From the NCBI RefSeq assembly GCF_002968835.1, contig NZ_PKQK01000002.1:930001-994000 (forward strand): a stretch of DNA of 64,000 nt, in the 5' to 3' direction. Both the position numbers and the translations under genes were made by a program. Positions 47,340 to 56,654 of the stretch are shown here, piece after piece (the first letter of the stretch is position 1; each line of letters opens with the position of its first letter). The stretch is from Paenibacillus sp. PCH8. Its GTDB lineage: Bacteria > Bacillota > Bacilli > Paenibacillales > Paenibacillaceae. A model generated the notes under the pieces. That model was not told the origin of the DNA, did no database searches, and saw nothing but the letters and a program-made list of their open reading frames with translations.

Positions 47340-47475
47340 GCATTTCTACACCCTTTCTTCTAAAATATTTGGCAGATATTTTGCTGTACCCGATCCTCTG
47401 AGCTGTGCATTTCGAGCAACTCCACCCCCATCTCCTCTCAGCAGAAAATAGCTCTAACAGTAATCAGCGAACGAC

Positions 47476-47522
47476 AAAAAAGCACCCGCAAGTCAGGCAT
47501 TTGCCTGCTCTTACGGGTGCTT
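47476..47522 (-). terminator. Terminator of the GntR-ABC operon
   Basis: AAGCACCCG pairs with CGGGTGCTT, with an inner AGGCA/TGCCT hairpin; the minus strand ends in six T residues. Confidence 0.8.
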
Positions 47523-47714
47523 CCCTTATAAGCCGTTCCATATGAGATTCGATTGAACGAGTCGCTCGAACCTTTCCTGTTCCTAATATATTCCATATGC
47601 TGTATCTGGTCAAGCAGATTTAGCGCAATCTGATCTGGTCTGACTGAATTCCAGCACATGTTCAACAGGAACGCCCATCTCATCCTCTCCTGTCTCATCT
47701 CAATTTGTGCTTCA

Positions 47715-49739
47715 CTATTCAGCCAGCATAGCTTTCATATCTTCGGTCAGATCTTCTTCTTTGAGCATCATGTAGATGTTCTCACCACGAGTTACATTCA
47801 ACTTGATCTGATAGACGGTGTCTCTCTCTGATTGATAACTGGACCGTTGACGCTGAAGCAGATCGCTAATGATTTTTTTGTTTTTGGTCGCTATCTGCTT
47901 GTTGATGCTTAGACTGCCATCAATATATTCCGGCTGCGTAGTCACCCACTGAGGCGAACCCGGACTATTGATCTCCTGCTTTACAAACTGGGCAGAGATA
48001 ATTTCATCAACTTGGACAAGCAACTGATCGTATAATTTGTTCTCCTTCAGCCAAGTTATTAGCCGGTCATAGCTAGGTTTGATATTTATATTCCACATCG
48101 TTCTCGGTTGATATGGATCTTTCGAAGACGAATCCTGATTCATTTCTACGTCTGCAAAAGACTGCCACGGTGAACGTTGTTCCTCATAGGTTTGATCCAG
48201 AATATCCTGTTTTAACAGGTCTTTGAATTCACGAACTTGCTCTGGATTGCTAATATACACCTTCCGGTATGAACCAAGGGTGGAACGAATTCCAAAACTT
48301 AGTGCATCCTCTTCCAACTTATACGTACTGAATGCGACTCTTTTGTAATCCTCGAACTGTTTCAGAGCCATTAATTCCTGCCGGAATTGGGCTTCCGGAA
48401 TATCGTATTTGCGCTTCATGACCTTCCCGTTATCCAGCTTGTAATTTATAAATATATACTCATCATTACGAATATTTGGATGTATCGGGTCATTCAGCAA
48501 AGGCAGATCGGAATCCACGATCTTTTGATGAAGGGCGATAACAGCTCCCATATATTCCGGATCATTTGAATAGAGCGGGCCATCATCAACCTTCTCGGAG
48601 ATACCATTAATATAGGAATATTGCTCCCCGCCAAGCTTGATACTGTTAATCTTGTTCTGTTCAGGCACTTTGACTGCATAGCCATTCCAATCGGCAACTG
48701 GTATGTACAGAACCAATCCAGCTACGATACTATACAGGGCAAATCGGGGCAACAACGTATTCCTCCAGATCAGCCATGTTTTGCGAATAATCATCTCGGC
48801 AACGATGTAGCCCACAACTCCACCAAGAATATATCCGAAGATTCCCCATCCGGATGATTCTCTTGGAGCGATAATCGTGAAGTAAGCTCCGCCGATCAGA
48901 ACCAGCGTAAACATTAAACCAAATCTGAATATAGGTTTCACTAGAGTGAATGTAACTGCTTGAGTAGCGGATTCAACCTGTCTCTTCGCATAGAGCACAT
49001 AAGTCAGTGGGATAAACAGGATTGTGAATATTGAATAGATTATTAGTTCTTCGCCAATCACAGGAGAGTCACTAATTGAAGCCATGCGAAGAACAAGCGA
49101 TATTTCCTCCTCATTGCGCCCCGATTCATCGTACGGATACCCGAGCAAATAATGCTGGAGATGAAGTGACATAATGAACCACACGACAACAGGTAATAAG
49201 AGGAGAGCGTACACGGTGAGCCCCTGCAATACAGATTGCCCGATACATATACCGATCACCACAGTGAGCATGAACATAAACAGCGAGTAGATGCTCATGC
49301 TCAATCCCCACATCCATATCGTACTACCATCGAACATAAAAGCCGGTTGATCCAGTACCACCCATACCCAGCCAGTAATCGCAGTTGTAATCCAGATTGG
49401 AAGCAGGATCATGGCATATCCGGTCAACAGATTAACCGTTAATAGATGTTTACGACGTAACGGCAAACTATGAAAAAGATCAGAAGGTGCACCGGATTGA
49501 ATATACCGAAAAAGAAAGATTCCAGCCGCTACGGGCAATGTAATGGCGAATAGAATCTGCACTTCACCATTAGCTTGAAACAGACTTGTAATCTGTTGTG
49601 GCACGTCCCTGTATTCGGTAGCGATATATAACGGAAGTGAGAACAACAATGTGATCAGATACAAAATGCCTATCCATCCATGCTGTCTGAAATTTTGGAT
49701 CAGGATGCCCCGGTTACAGAACAATCGGTTGAATATCAT
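47715..49739 (-). CDS. Large ABC transporter permease-like membrane protein (DUF6449-like)
   Basis: A 674-residue protein. The N-terminal 340 or so residues contain about ten membrane helices of ABC-2 type, and the C-terminal half is a soluble extracytosolic-type domain (VKVPEQNKINSIKLGGEQYS onward), a layout typical of the YtrC/D-like permease of GntR-linked transporters. ATG 49739 follows GGAGG at 9 bases. It overlaps the ATPase gene by 26 bp. Substrate unknown. Confidence 0.85.
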   Translation of the reverse strand: MIFNRLFCNRGILIQNFRQHGWIGILYLITLLFSLPLYIATEYRDVPQQITSLFQANGEVQILFAITLPVAAGIFLFRYIQSGAPSDLFHSLPLRRKHLLTVNLLTGYAMILLPIWITTAITGWVWVVLDQPAFMFDGSTIWMWGLSMSIYSLFMFMLTVVIGICIGQSVLQGLTVYALLLLPVVVWFIMSLHLQHYLLGYPYDESGRNEEEISLVLRMASISDSPVIGEELIIYSIFTILFIPLTYVLYAKRQVESATQAVTFTLVKPIFRFGLMFTLVLIGGAYFTIIAPRESSGWGIFGYILGGVVGYIVAEMIIRKTWLIWRNTLLPRFALYSIVAGLVLYIPVADWNGYAVKVPEQNKINSIKLGGEQYSYINGISEKVDDGPLYSNDPEYMGAVIALHQKIVDSDLPLLNDPIHPNIRNDEYIFINYKLDNGKVMKRKYDIPEAQFRQELMALKQFEDYKRVAFSTYKLEEDALSFGIRSTLGSYRKVYISNPEQVREFKDLLKQDILDQTYEEQRSPWQSFADVEMNQDSSSKDPYQPRTMWNINIKPSYDRLITWLKENKLYDQLLVQVDEIISAQFVKQEINSPGSPQWVTTQPEYIDGSLSINKQIATKNKKIISDLLQRQRSSYQSERDTVYQIKLNVTRGENIYMMLKEEDLTEDMKAMLAE

Positions 49740-50616
49740 ACCCTGCGTCCTCCATTTCATAGATAAAGATTTCTTCCAGTGTTAGTGGCAATACATCGAG
49801 CAGATACGGATCGTGGACACGAAATTGATCGGTTACCTGTTGTCGGGTGCCTTTGACAATGAACAGGGATACGCTTCCCCGTTTCTCTTCATGCAAAATA
49901 TCAATCTGCTCATCCATGGCTTTAGCATGGTCCGGGTGGCGGAAAGCGACTTGGATTTTATGCGTATCTGCCTTCAGATCATCGAGATCCTTCTCTACAA
50001 TAATTCGCCCTTTGTGCATAATCGCCACATGGTCACACAGATCTTCAATCTCTCGCAAGTTGTGGGACGAGATGACGATGGTTACCTGACGCTCAGCTGC
50101 TTCCTGGAACAGCAAGTTTTTGATCTGCTGACGCATGACCGGGTCGAGGCCGTCAATCGGCTCATCCATCAGCAGCACTTCAGGCATACAGCTAAGTCCC
50201 AGCCATACGGCTGCCTGACGGCGCATGCCTTTGGACATGCGATGCAGCTTGCGTTTTACATCCAGTTTGAACACGGTGGCCAGTTGCTTGAATCGATCCT
50301 CATTCCAGCGCGGATATACGGAACGATAAAATGATGCCATCTGAGTAATTGAAGATTGCGGGAAAAAGTAGGGCGAATCTGCCATGAAAATCGTGCGGCC
50401 TTTGAGATCCAGATTTTCATAAATCTCAGTATCCTCGATACGAACAGTCCCGCTGTCCTGACGGTAAATGCCAGCCATCATTTTGAGCAGCGATGTTTTG
50501 CCCGCCCCGTTGGAACCGAGCAAACCATAGATCGATCCCTTATGTATGTGCATGGTTACGCCATCCACTGCCTTTTCCTGTTCAAACGCTTTGACGACTT
50601 GATTCAGCTCAATCAT
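49714..50616 (-). CDS. ABC transporter ATP-binding protein (YtrB-like)
   Basis: A 300-residue ATPase. Walker A is LLGSNGAGKTSL (about 33-44), the signature is MSKGMRRQAAV, Walker B is VLLMDEPIDGLDP and the His switch is in VISSHNL. A C-terminal extension of about 90 residues follows the core. It overlaps GntR upstream by 8 bp and the permease downstream by 26 bp, so the three genes form one coupled operon. Confidence 0.93.
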   Translation of the reverse strand: MIELNQVVKAFEQEKAVDGVTMHIHKGSIYGLLGSNGAGKTSLLKMMAGIYRQDSGTVRIEDTEIYENLDLKGRTIFMADSPYFFPQSSITQMASFYRSVYPRWNEDRFKQLATVFKLDVKRKLHRMSKGMRRQAAVWLGLSCMPEVLLMDEPIDGLDPVMRQQIKNLLFQEAAERQVTIVISSHNLREIEDLCDHVAIMHKGRIIVEKDLDDLKADTHKIQVAFRHPDHAKAMDEQIDILHEEKRGSVSLFIVKGTRQQVTDQFRVHDPYLLDVLPLTLEEIFIYEMEDAGYDIQPIVL

Positions 50617-50998
50617 GAGGCTCCTCCTTCTCTATACGGGCCATCGCTTCCTCAAACAAAAGCGTCATATCCGCTTTGGTTAACCCGGAATACGAAGCTT
50701 CTGCGATCAACTTCACCAGAGACTCTCTGATCTCATCTCTCATGGCTTCATTCGGATGTTCCACAGACGATGATACGAAGCTCCCTTTTCCCTGCAAAGA
50801 ATAAATGTAACCTTCACGCTCAAGCTCGCGATAAGCCTTTTGAATCGTATTCGGATTCACAGTCAATTGCGTGGATAATGCACGAACGGAAGGTAGTTGC
50901 TCGTCGGGCTTTAGAATACCGTATACGATCATTTCTTTGACTTTGTCCACCAGTTGCTCGTAGATCGCCTTACGGCTACGTACATCTAATTCGAACAT
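50609..50998 (-). CDS. GntR-family regulator, YtrA subfamily
   Basis: A 129-residue repressor. The winged helix is SVRALSTQLTVNPNTIQKAY (about 41-60), followed by the short YtrA-type tail. First gene of the operon; probably an autorepressor released by envelope stress. Preceded by AGGAGGTGCGGG. The upstream region carries a sigma-A promoter and four GGTGTA repeats that may be its operators. Confidence 0.92.
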   Translation of the reverse strand: MFELDVRSRKAIYEQLVDKVKEMIVYGILKPDEQLPSVRALSTQLTVNPNTIQKAYRELEREGYIYSLQGKGSFVSSSVEHPNEAMRDEIRESLVKLIAEASYSGLTKADMTLLFEEAMARIEKEEPHD

Positions 50999-51056
50999 CC
51001 CGCACCTCCTTTCGAAAAATGTGTGAATAACATGTGCGTTTAATATGACTGTATCT

Positions 51057-51193
51057 GAGGTGTATGTGTGGTTATCTGGGGTGTGAGTGTTAACACTAAA
51101 ATGAAAGTAACGTGTTATCTAAGGTGTATGTGTTCAAAACTAAGGTGTATTAACTGTACTACTATTATTAATACAGTTAAACCAGATTGTCAA
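51057..51193 (-). promoter_or_regulatory. Promoter and direct repeats upstream of the GntR-ABC operon
   Basis: On the minus strand TTGACA (51193-51188), an 18-base spacer and TAATAA (51169-51164). Downstream, GGTGTATGTGT or a close form recurs near 51059, 51078, 51123 and 51143 (plus-strand reading). These are candidate binding sites for the YtrA-type repressor. Confidence 0.6.
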
Positions 51194-51900
51194 CCATTGA
51201 CTTTGACTTCTTGTTTTATTCGGAGTACGTTAAAGAGATATATACATATGGTTAATTAGACATATCGAACTTTGGGGGCAGGTTCATTTCCGCCTAGGAC
51301 GGGGCAGGATCAGGGTGGTATTCACATGAGATGAGGCAAAACGGGTTATTTGAAGTGATGCGGTGACTTGAAGTGATACGTCTACCCGAAACATTTGCTT
51401 TACCGCTTTTGACAGAATTACATGCAAAGGTTGTTCAGGCCTTCCCCCTTCCGTTATGATGGAGATGAAATATTGTTCGATAATCACTGTATCTTGATAG
51501 GTGTTACGTTATAGAACTATGGTCTGCACAGGGGTTGGCTGCTCAGCAGGCAGCTGTATTAGAGTTAGCGAGACTGTGTATTTGCTTTAAGTTCGGGTTT
51601 GCACAAATGAGCTACTATGTAGGGATCGGTGAAGACCCGGCCCCGTTATGCAAGCTCTTACTGTCCGCACTGAGCATACATATTGTAGATATGTCCACTT
51701 TTTGAAAGACAAAATCGAGAGAAATGTCCTTTTTAAGAGGACAAACATACTCTCAAATCTAATTTATATAAGTCGCTATTTATTTACACGTAATCGTCTA
51801 AGATAGAGCTAACCATAAGATGCGGAGCAACAGCTTTCTTCAAACCAGATGCTTCGGAAGCATCCGCTATGCCTCTAATACCTCATAAGGAGAATCCGAG
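51194..51900. other. Long intergenic region, no confident gene
   Basis: A short hairpin TGTCC/GGACA is near 51727-51746. The plus strand of about 51500-51705 is open and gives a plausible but unrecognised peptide (WSAQGLAAQQAAVLELARLC) with no ATG or ribosome site; it may be a gene remnant. AGCTTTCTTC and CGGAAGCATCCGC near 51830-51870 echo the family E element. The mqnB ribosome site (AAGGAG) is at the right edge. Confidence 0.4.
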
Positions 51901-52807
51901 ATGAATGAACATAGACAGGATGCAGATCAGAATAATAATAAACCCAACGCATCACTTGAACCCCGTGGACAACAGAGGGAGTTAACCGGGAAAACGACCA
52001 CTACAGATATAAGTCTCGTCCAAGCAAATTCATCACAGCGTGTGTTAATTGTAACCGCGGTTGATGCGGAGAAAGAAGCGGTCCTTCGTGGCTTGGGAGA
52101 TTCAGCCGCAGAACGATTTGACGTCATCGCTGCGGGCGTTGGTCCAGCCTCGGCCGCAGCGGGAACTGCCGCTACATTGGCCTATGCCGTAGCGGCTGCA
52201 AGCACGAGTGCGTTGGCGCAGGGTTCCACCGCGCCAAGACAATCCGATGTGGCACAGACATCTGCCACATCTTCAAGGCCGGGGCCCCTTGCCGGGCCGG
52301 ATGCTCACCAGCTTACACGCTGGTGATCAGTGCCGGCATCGGCGGCGGGTTCCCCGGCCGCGCCCCGTCGGCTCCCTCGTGGTAGCCGACGCCATGATTG
52401 CAGCCGATCTGGGCTCGCAGACGCCAGACGGCTTCCTATGTGTGGACGAGCTCGGATTCGGCTCGTCCCGTGTGGCGGCGGATGCGAAGCTTTCCGCTCG
52501 CCTGCGCCATGAGCTGCAGCGGGCCGGGCTCGCTGTCAGCGGAGGCACTGCGGTCACCGTATCCACGGCGACCGGAACAGCGGAGACGGCCGCGGAGCTA
52601 TTGCGCCGCGTGCCGGATGCCGCCGCCGAAGGCATGGAAGGCTTCGGCGTGGCAACAGCGGCCCAGCAGTTCGGCGTGCCTGCACTCGAACTGCGGGCCA
52701 TATCCAACGCGGTCGGTCCACGCGACCGCGACGCTTGGCGCATCAAGGATGCCCTCGATGCGCTTCAGGCAGCAAGTTCCATTTTACGGGAGGTTATTAC
52801 ATCATGA
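51901..52807 (+). pseudogene. mqnB: Futalosine hydrolase MqnB, two one-base frameshifts
   Basis: Hydrolyses futalosine to dehypoxanthine futalosine and hypoxanthine in the futalosine menaquinone pathway. The N-terminal RVLIVTAVDAEKEAVLRGLG, the central LVISAGIGGGFPGRA (third frame, about 52320-52362) and the C-terminal VGSLVVADAMIAADLGSQTP together give a nucleosidase of the phosphorylase fold. Two single-base deletions are needed: one near 52200-52300 in GC-rich sequence, one at the CCCC run 52362-52366. A 45-residue polar N-terminal extension is unusual. The middle and 3' end are far GC-richer than neighbours. The stop overlaps the mqnD start (ATGA). Probably an assembly error. Confidence 0.88.
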
Positions 52808-53646
52808 AAATTGCATTTTCCCCTTGTCCTAATGATACTTTTATCTTTCATGCCTGGGTGCACGGACTGATTCCGGGCGCACCTGAGCTGGATGTTCGTT
52901 ATGCGGATATCGATATAACTAATGGTCTGGCGGCGAGTCCAATCGGACCTGACGTACCGGAAGTCATGAAAATCTCTTATGCTGCATTGCCTTACGTACT
53001 GTCGGAATATGCTTTGTTACCCGCGGGTGGCGCACTCGGCAGGGGATGCGGACCGCTGGTTCTGACTGCAAATGGCACAACCGATCCAGCTTATCTGTCT
53101 GGACGTCGGGTTGCTGTGCCGAGCGAGCGTTCGACAGCTTACCTGTTATTCCGTCTGTGGGCAGCGCAAAATGTTCCCGGTGGTGTGGGCGAGATTGTCG
53201 TCATGCCATTCGATCAGATTATGCCTGCTGTTCGGGACGGCAAGATCGATGCAGGACTGGTCATCCATGAAGCACGCTTCACCTACCAGAATTATGATCT
53301 CAAACTGATGACTGATCTCGGTAACTGGTGGGAAAGCGATACCGGACTTCCGATCCCGCTTGGGGCCATCATTGCGCGTCGCAATATGGATGCTCATGCA
53401 CTCGCTGGATGGGCACGAGCCTCGGTTGAATATGCATGGGCACACCCCGATGAGTCGAGAGCATACGTGATGGAACATGCACAAGAGATGGACCCTGATG
53501 TTGCTGCACAGCATATCGGCCTGTATGTTAACGAGTTTAGCGCCAACTTGGGCGACGATGGCTACGGTGCAATAACTGCACTGCTTGGGCGTGCCATGAA
53601 AGAAGGACTCGTTCCCGAATTCGATCTAGATCTATTGCGAATTTAA
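52804..53646 (+). CDS. mqnD: 1,4-dihydroxy-6-naphthoate synthase MqnD
   Basis: Converts cyclic dehypoxanthine futalosine to 1,4-dihydroxy-6-naphthoate, the naphthoquinone precursor of menaquinone. The protein opens IAFSPCPNDTFIFHAWVHGL, the MqnD signature, and has a periplasmic-binding-like fold (GLVIHEARFTYQ). Length is 280 residues, as usual. ATG 52804 overlaps the mqnB stop, so the two are translated together; the other mqn genes are elsewhere. Confidence 0.95.
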   Translation: MKIAFSPCPNDTFIFHAWVHGLIPGAPELDVRYADIDITNGLAASPIGPDVPEVMKISYAALPYVLSEYALLPAGGALGRGCGPLVLTANGTTDPAYLSGRRVAVPSERSTAYLLFRLWAAQNVPGGVGEIVVMPFDQIMPAVRDGKIDAGLVIHEARFTYQNYDLKLMTDLGNWWESDTGLPIPLGAIIARRNMDAHALAGWARASVEYAWAHPDESRAYVMEHAQEMDPDVAAQHIGLYVNEFSANLGDDGYGAITALLGRAMKEGLVPEFDLDLLRI

Positions 53647-53664
53647 TGCGGCATATCTAACGTT

Positions 53665-53858
53665 CTATATAAGTTGAACTAAAGATTATTTACACGGACA
53701 CTACAATGACAGAATCACCCCCCAATCGCTGTTATCCCCAGATTTTTTCGATTCCCTTTTCTCAAGGGAAAATCCGGGGATAAAGGCGAACGCTTCGCTT
53801 TTCCAGGTTTTTTCTGTCCTCTCCGTTATCGTGTAAATGATTAGTTCAACTTATATAG
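53665..53858. mobile_element. MITE-like element, family E copy 3
   Basis: 194 bp with perfect 18-bp inverted ends, CTATATAAGTTGAACTAA and its complement. ATTTACAC/GTGTAAAT lies just inside, and the TTATCCCC...GGGGATAA core hairpin is shared with copies 1 and 2. It is the best-preserved copy and non-coding. Confidence 0.8.
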
Positions 53859-53874
53859 CTCTACCGTTCTAATT

Positions 53875-54069
53875 CTAACGAACCCACCACACCCTATTTG
53901 ACCGAATTTCATGGTTTAAAAATCCTAACGAATCTCTGACACGCTATTCAGCTGGATATCGGTTATATTACCGAAAATCTCGTATGATCTCGCGTAATAG
54001 CGTTTCTCTGATTCGTTAGAATTCCAGATGTGCTTCTTTTCGGCTAATAGCGTGTCCTCAGTTCGTTAA
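53875..54069. repeat. 195-bp four-unit repeat element, copy C
   Basis: Forward units at 53875-53899 and 53925-53949, inverted units at 53995-54019 and 54045-54069. The geometry is the same as copies A and B. It lies 16 bp from the family E element, between the convergent mqnD and pcp genes. Confidence 0.85.
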
Positions 54070-54580
54070 AGTTCAACTTATGGAACCTCGGGAGTTCATG
54101 CTCAACCCATTGCTTTCGCAAATTTAAGTATGATATGTAAGCCACATTGTGCCGTATTCACTTAACCCTTTCCATTTACATTCACATTCCATAGTTAGCG
54201 ATCGGGGGAGAATGGAGCCGGATTACAACCACCAGACTACTTCTGGCTCACATCACACAAAAAAGAGCGGTCCCTGCTGATATACTTGCTCATACAGCAA
54301 CAGGTTTTAAATTCACCAGTCTACTCCATAAGCAAGCATATGAACGATGGGACAGCCCTTTATTCATTTCTTCATATTTGTACCTTTATATTCATTTTTT
54401 CACTGATCCAAAATCGATGCAGTAAATAGTTACTCCACACCTTACTCTTACTCTTACTCTTACTCTTCACTATCTACTCTTCACTCTTCACTCTTTACTC
54501 TTCATTCCTCACTTCATCCTGAGCCCAACTATATACAACACTCCGTCCCACCCTGCTTCTCTTCCTCTCGCAACCGTCGT
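54070..54580. other. Intergenic region with CTTACT/CTTCACT microsatellite
   Basis: Near 54440-54515 runs of CTTACT and CTTCACT repeat about ten times imperfectly. No gene or terminator stands out in the remainder. Confidence 0.6.
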
Positions 54581-55204
54581 CTACGATTCAGCCACTACCG
54601 TGCGAACCATGACACGTAGCGCATCCAGCATCACGGGAATAGGCAGCGAAGGGACAGAAGGCTGCAATACAGCCATCTCCGTAGAGGCTGGAAAGTGAAC
54701 GAATCCGGCGCGGATGGGCAGCTGCCCATCTCGAATATGATCCAGCACTCGGTACATCGTATTGTTGCATATATATGTGCCCGCCGTATTGGAGACCGCA
54801 GCCGGAATACCTGCTGCTGACATCTCATTCACCATGGTACGGATCGGCAAGGTGGAGAACAGCCCGTCCGGGCTGCCTTCCCTAATCAGCTCATCCACAG
54901 GATGCTGTCCCTCGTTATCCGCGTAGGAAGCAGGGGGAATGTCTTTGACATTAACGGCAATACGCTCCGGTGTTATAGCCGTTCTGCCCTTCGCCAGCCC
55001 ACAAGCGATGACAACATCAGGCTGATAGGCTTCCATCTCTGCGATCAGCAGATCTGCACATTCATTGAAGTGAACGGGCAACAGCATTGTTTTTAGCTCA
55101 GCACCCTCGATCACTTCATGCGCCAGTGCCTCCATCAACGCTCCCGTCGGATTCAACGTATCCCCGCCGAAAGGTTCAAACCCGGATAGCAGTATTTTCA
55201 CCAT
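54581..55204 (-). CDS. pcp: Pyroglutamyl-peptidase I (pyrrolidone-carboxylate peptidase)
   Basis: Cysteine peptidase (family C15) removing N-terminal pyroglutamate from peptides. The catalytic residues are visible: Glu in TPERIAVNVKD (about 79), Cys in SNTAGTYICNN (about 143) and His in GFVHFPAS (about 167). The N-terminal LLSGFEPFGGDTLNPTGA is diagnostic. Length 207 residues, normal. Cytosolic. It follows the oxidoreductase gene by 21 bp on the same strand and has ribosome site AGGAGTG. Confidence 0.96.
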   Translation of the reverse strand: MVKILLSGFEPFGGDTLNPTGALMEALAHEVIEGAELKTMLLPVHFNECADLLIAEMEAYQPDVVIACGLAKGRTAITPERIAVNVKDIPPASYADNEGQHPVDELIREGSPDGLFSTLPIRTMVNEMSAAGIPAAVSNTAGTYICNNTMYRVLDHIRDGQLPIRAGFVHFPASTEMAVLQPSVPSLPIPVMLDALRVMVRTVVAES

Positions 55205-55225
55205 GTTACATACACTCCTGTCCTT

Positions 55226-56227
55226 CTACTCCGATTTGTACCGTAATCCCCACTGGCCCCGAATCGTATCCATTAGCTTCATGATTTCCAGGGACTCGTC
55301 CAGCTTCATGGTATTGCTCTCCGTCCGACCTTTCAGGATACAGCGCCCTGCTTCCTCTGCCTCAAAAGCATAGCCAATACATATTCGCTCATCCGTGAAT
55401 TTCTCGGGTTCATCCTGACCGTTCACATGCAGATAGGCTTCTTTTCCCGCCAGGAATAAAGGCAGGCGAATCTTACCCTCCGTACCGTATATGACCGCTT
55501 CATTGCTGAGGTTAAGACGAATGGCACCACTCAGCGATGCAGAGCGTCCCTCGGAATAGGACAACAATACCGAAAACTGCTCGTCCACACCCGTCTCACC
55601 GATATTGGCCGTGCTCCATACATGCTGGGGCTGTTCGCCAAAGATCATCGACGCAAACGAGATTGGGTATACCCCTGCATCCAACAGCGCGCCCCCACCC
55701 AGATTCGGATTAAGCAACCTTCCTTCCGGCTCCCAACCTGCACGGAATCCAAAGTCTGCCTGGAGCAACCGAACTTCACCAATTCTACCTTCCGCAATCC
55801 AGGCTCTGGCTTGTTCAATGGGTGGCAAAAAGCGTGTCCACATGCCTTCCATCATGAAAAGGTTGCGCTCTCGCGCGGTCTCTACCAATTGTTCCAACTG
55901 ACGCGAATTCATCGTAAACGGCTTTTCACATAGAACGGCTTTCCCTGCCTCCAGACAAGCCATCACATTCTCCTTATGTACAGGATGAGGAGTTGCCACA
56001 TAGATAATATCCAGCTCAGGGTCTTGAAGCATTTCCTCATACGAAGCGTAAGCGTGTGCAAAACCATATTCAGCTGCGAACTTCTCCGCACTTCCCGCTG
56101 TCCGTGAACCTACCGCCGCTTTCACTGCGTTCCCGGCATGCTCCAGATCCCTGGCGAACTGGGATGCAATCCATCCTGTGCCCATAATGCCCCAACGTAC
56201 TGTGTCCCGTCCCACTATTTCTGTCAT
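55226..56227 (-). CDS. Gfo/Idh/MocA family oxidoreductase
   Basis: A 333-residue NAD(P)-dependent dehydrogenase. The Rossmann motif is WGIMGTGWIASQFARDLEHAG (about 12-32), and the conserved EKP motif is in AVLCEKPFTMN (about 95-105). The substrate-side motif GGALLDAGVYPISFA suggests the dihydrodiol/scyllo-inositol dehydrogenase-like branch, substrate unknown. ATG 56227 follows GGGAGG. It is followed by pcp in the same transcription unit without an obvious functional link. Confidence 0.9.
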   Translation of the reverse strand: MTEIVGRDTVRWGIMGTGWIASQFARDLEHAGNAVKAAVGSRTAGSAEKFAAEYGFAHAYASYEEMLQDPELDIIYVATPHPVHKENVMACLEAGKAVLCEKPFTMNSRQLEQLVETARERNLFMMEGMWTRFLPPIEQARAWIAEGRIGEVRLLQADFGFRAGWEPEGRLLNPNLGGGALLDAGVYPISFASMIFGEQPQHVWSTANIGETGVDEQFSVLLSYSEGRSASLSGAIRLNLSNEAVIYGTEGKIRLPLFLAGKEAYLHVNGQDEPEKFTDERICIGYAFEAEEAGRCILKGRTESNTMKLDESLEIMKLMDTIRGQWGLRYKSE

Positions 56228-56654
56228 ATTAAAGCCTCCCTACTTCGAATTGAGTTAAAAAGGTTCATGATTCAGATCAGGCCAACATGTATCTCCTTTA
56301 TTTTACCAAAAAGAACCGCTCACGTCAGAAAGCGATTTCGATATCTTGATATCACCATACTTCAACCAGCTTCACCAAGCTCATCAGCGCCTCAACCGTA
56401 TCTGCGCGCATTTCATTTCCTCAGTAGATTTGCTAAGATTATCAGCAGATCACGGATGAAAGGACGATCCCACGTTGTCCACACTAGTAACCATAGATCG
56501 CGTGTTAAACGTATTGGTTCAACAGAGCAGCGTATTTTATTGAAACATGTTAACGCAGCAATCTGAACATTGCGGAGCCCACTCCCCAATACATCGTTCC
56601 ATTAAACGGGATGACAATGGGAAGTTAAAGCCATTCAAGAGAGGAGGTTACACG

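Noticed and set aside
51284..51487. 67-codon minus-strand open frame
   Set aside because: GTG start without ribosome site, no recognisable family, in a gap with other weak frames.
51500..51705. Open plus-strand stretch with protein-like sequence (WSAQGLAAQQAAVLELARLC)
   Set aside because: No ATG, GTG or ribosome site at a sensible place and no family recognised; at most a remnant.
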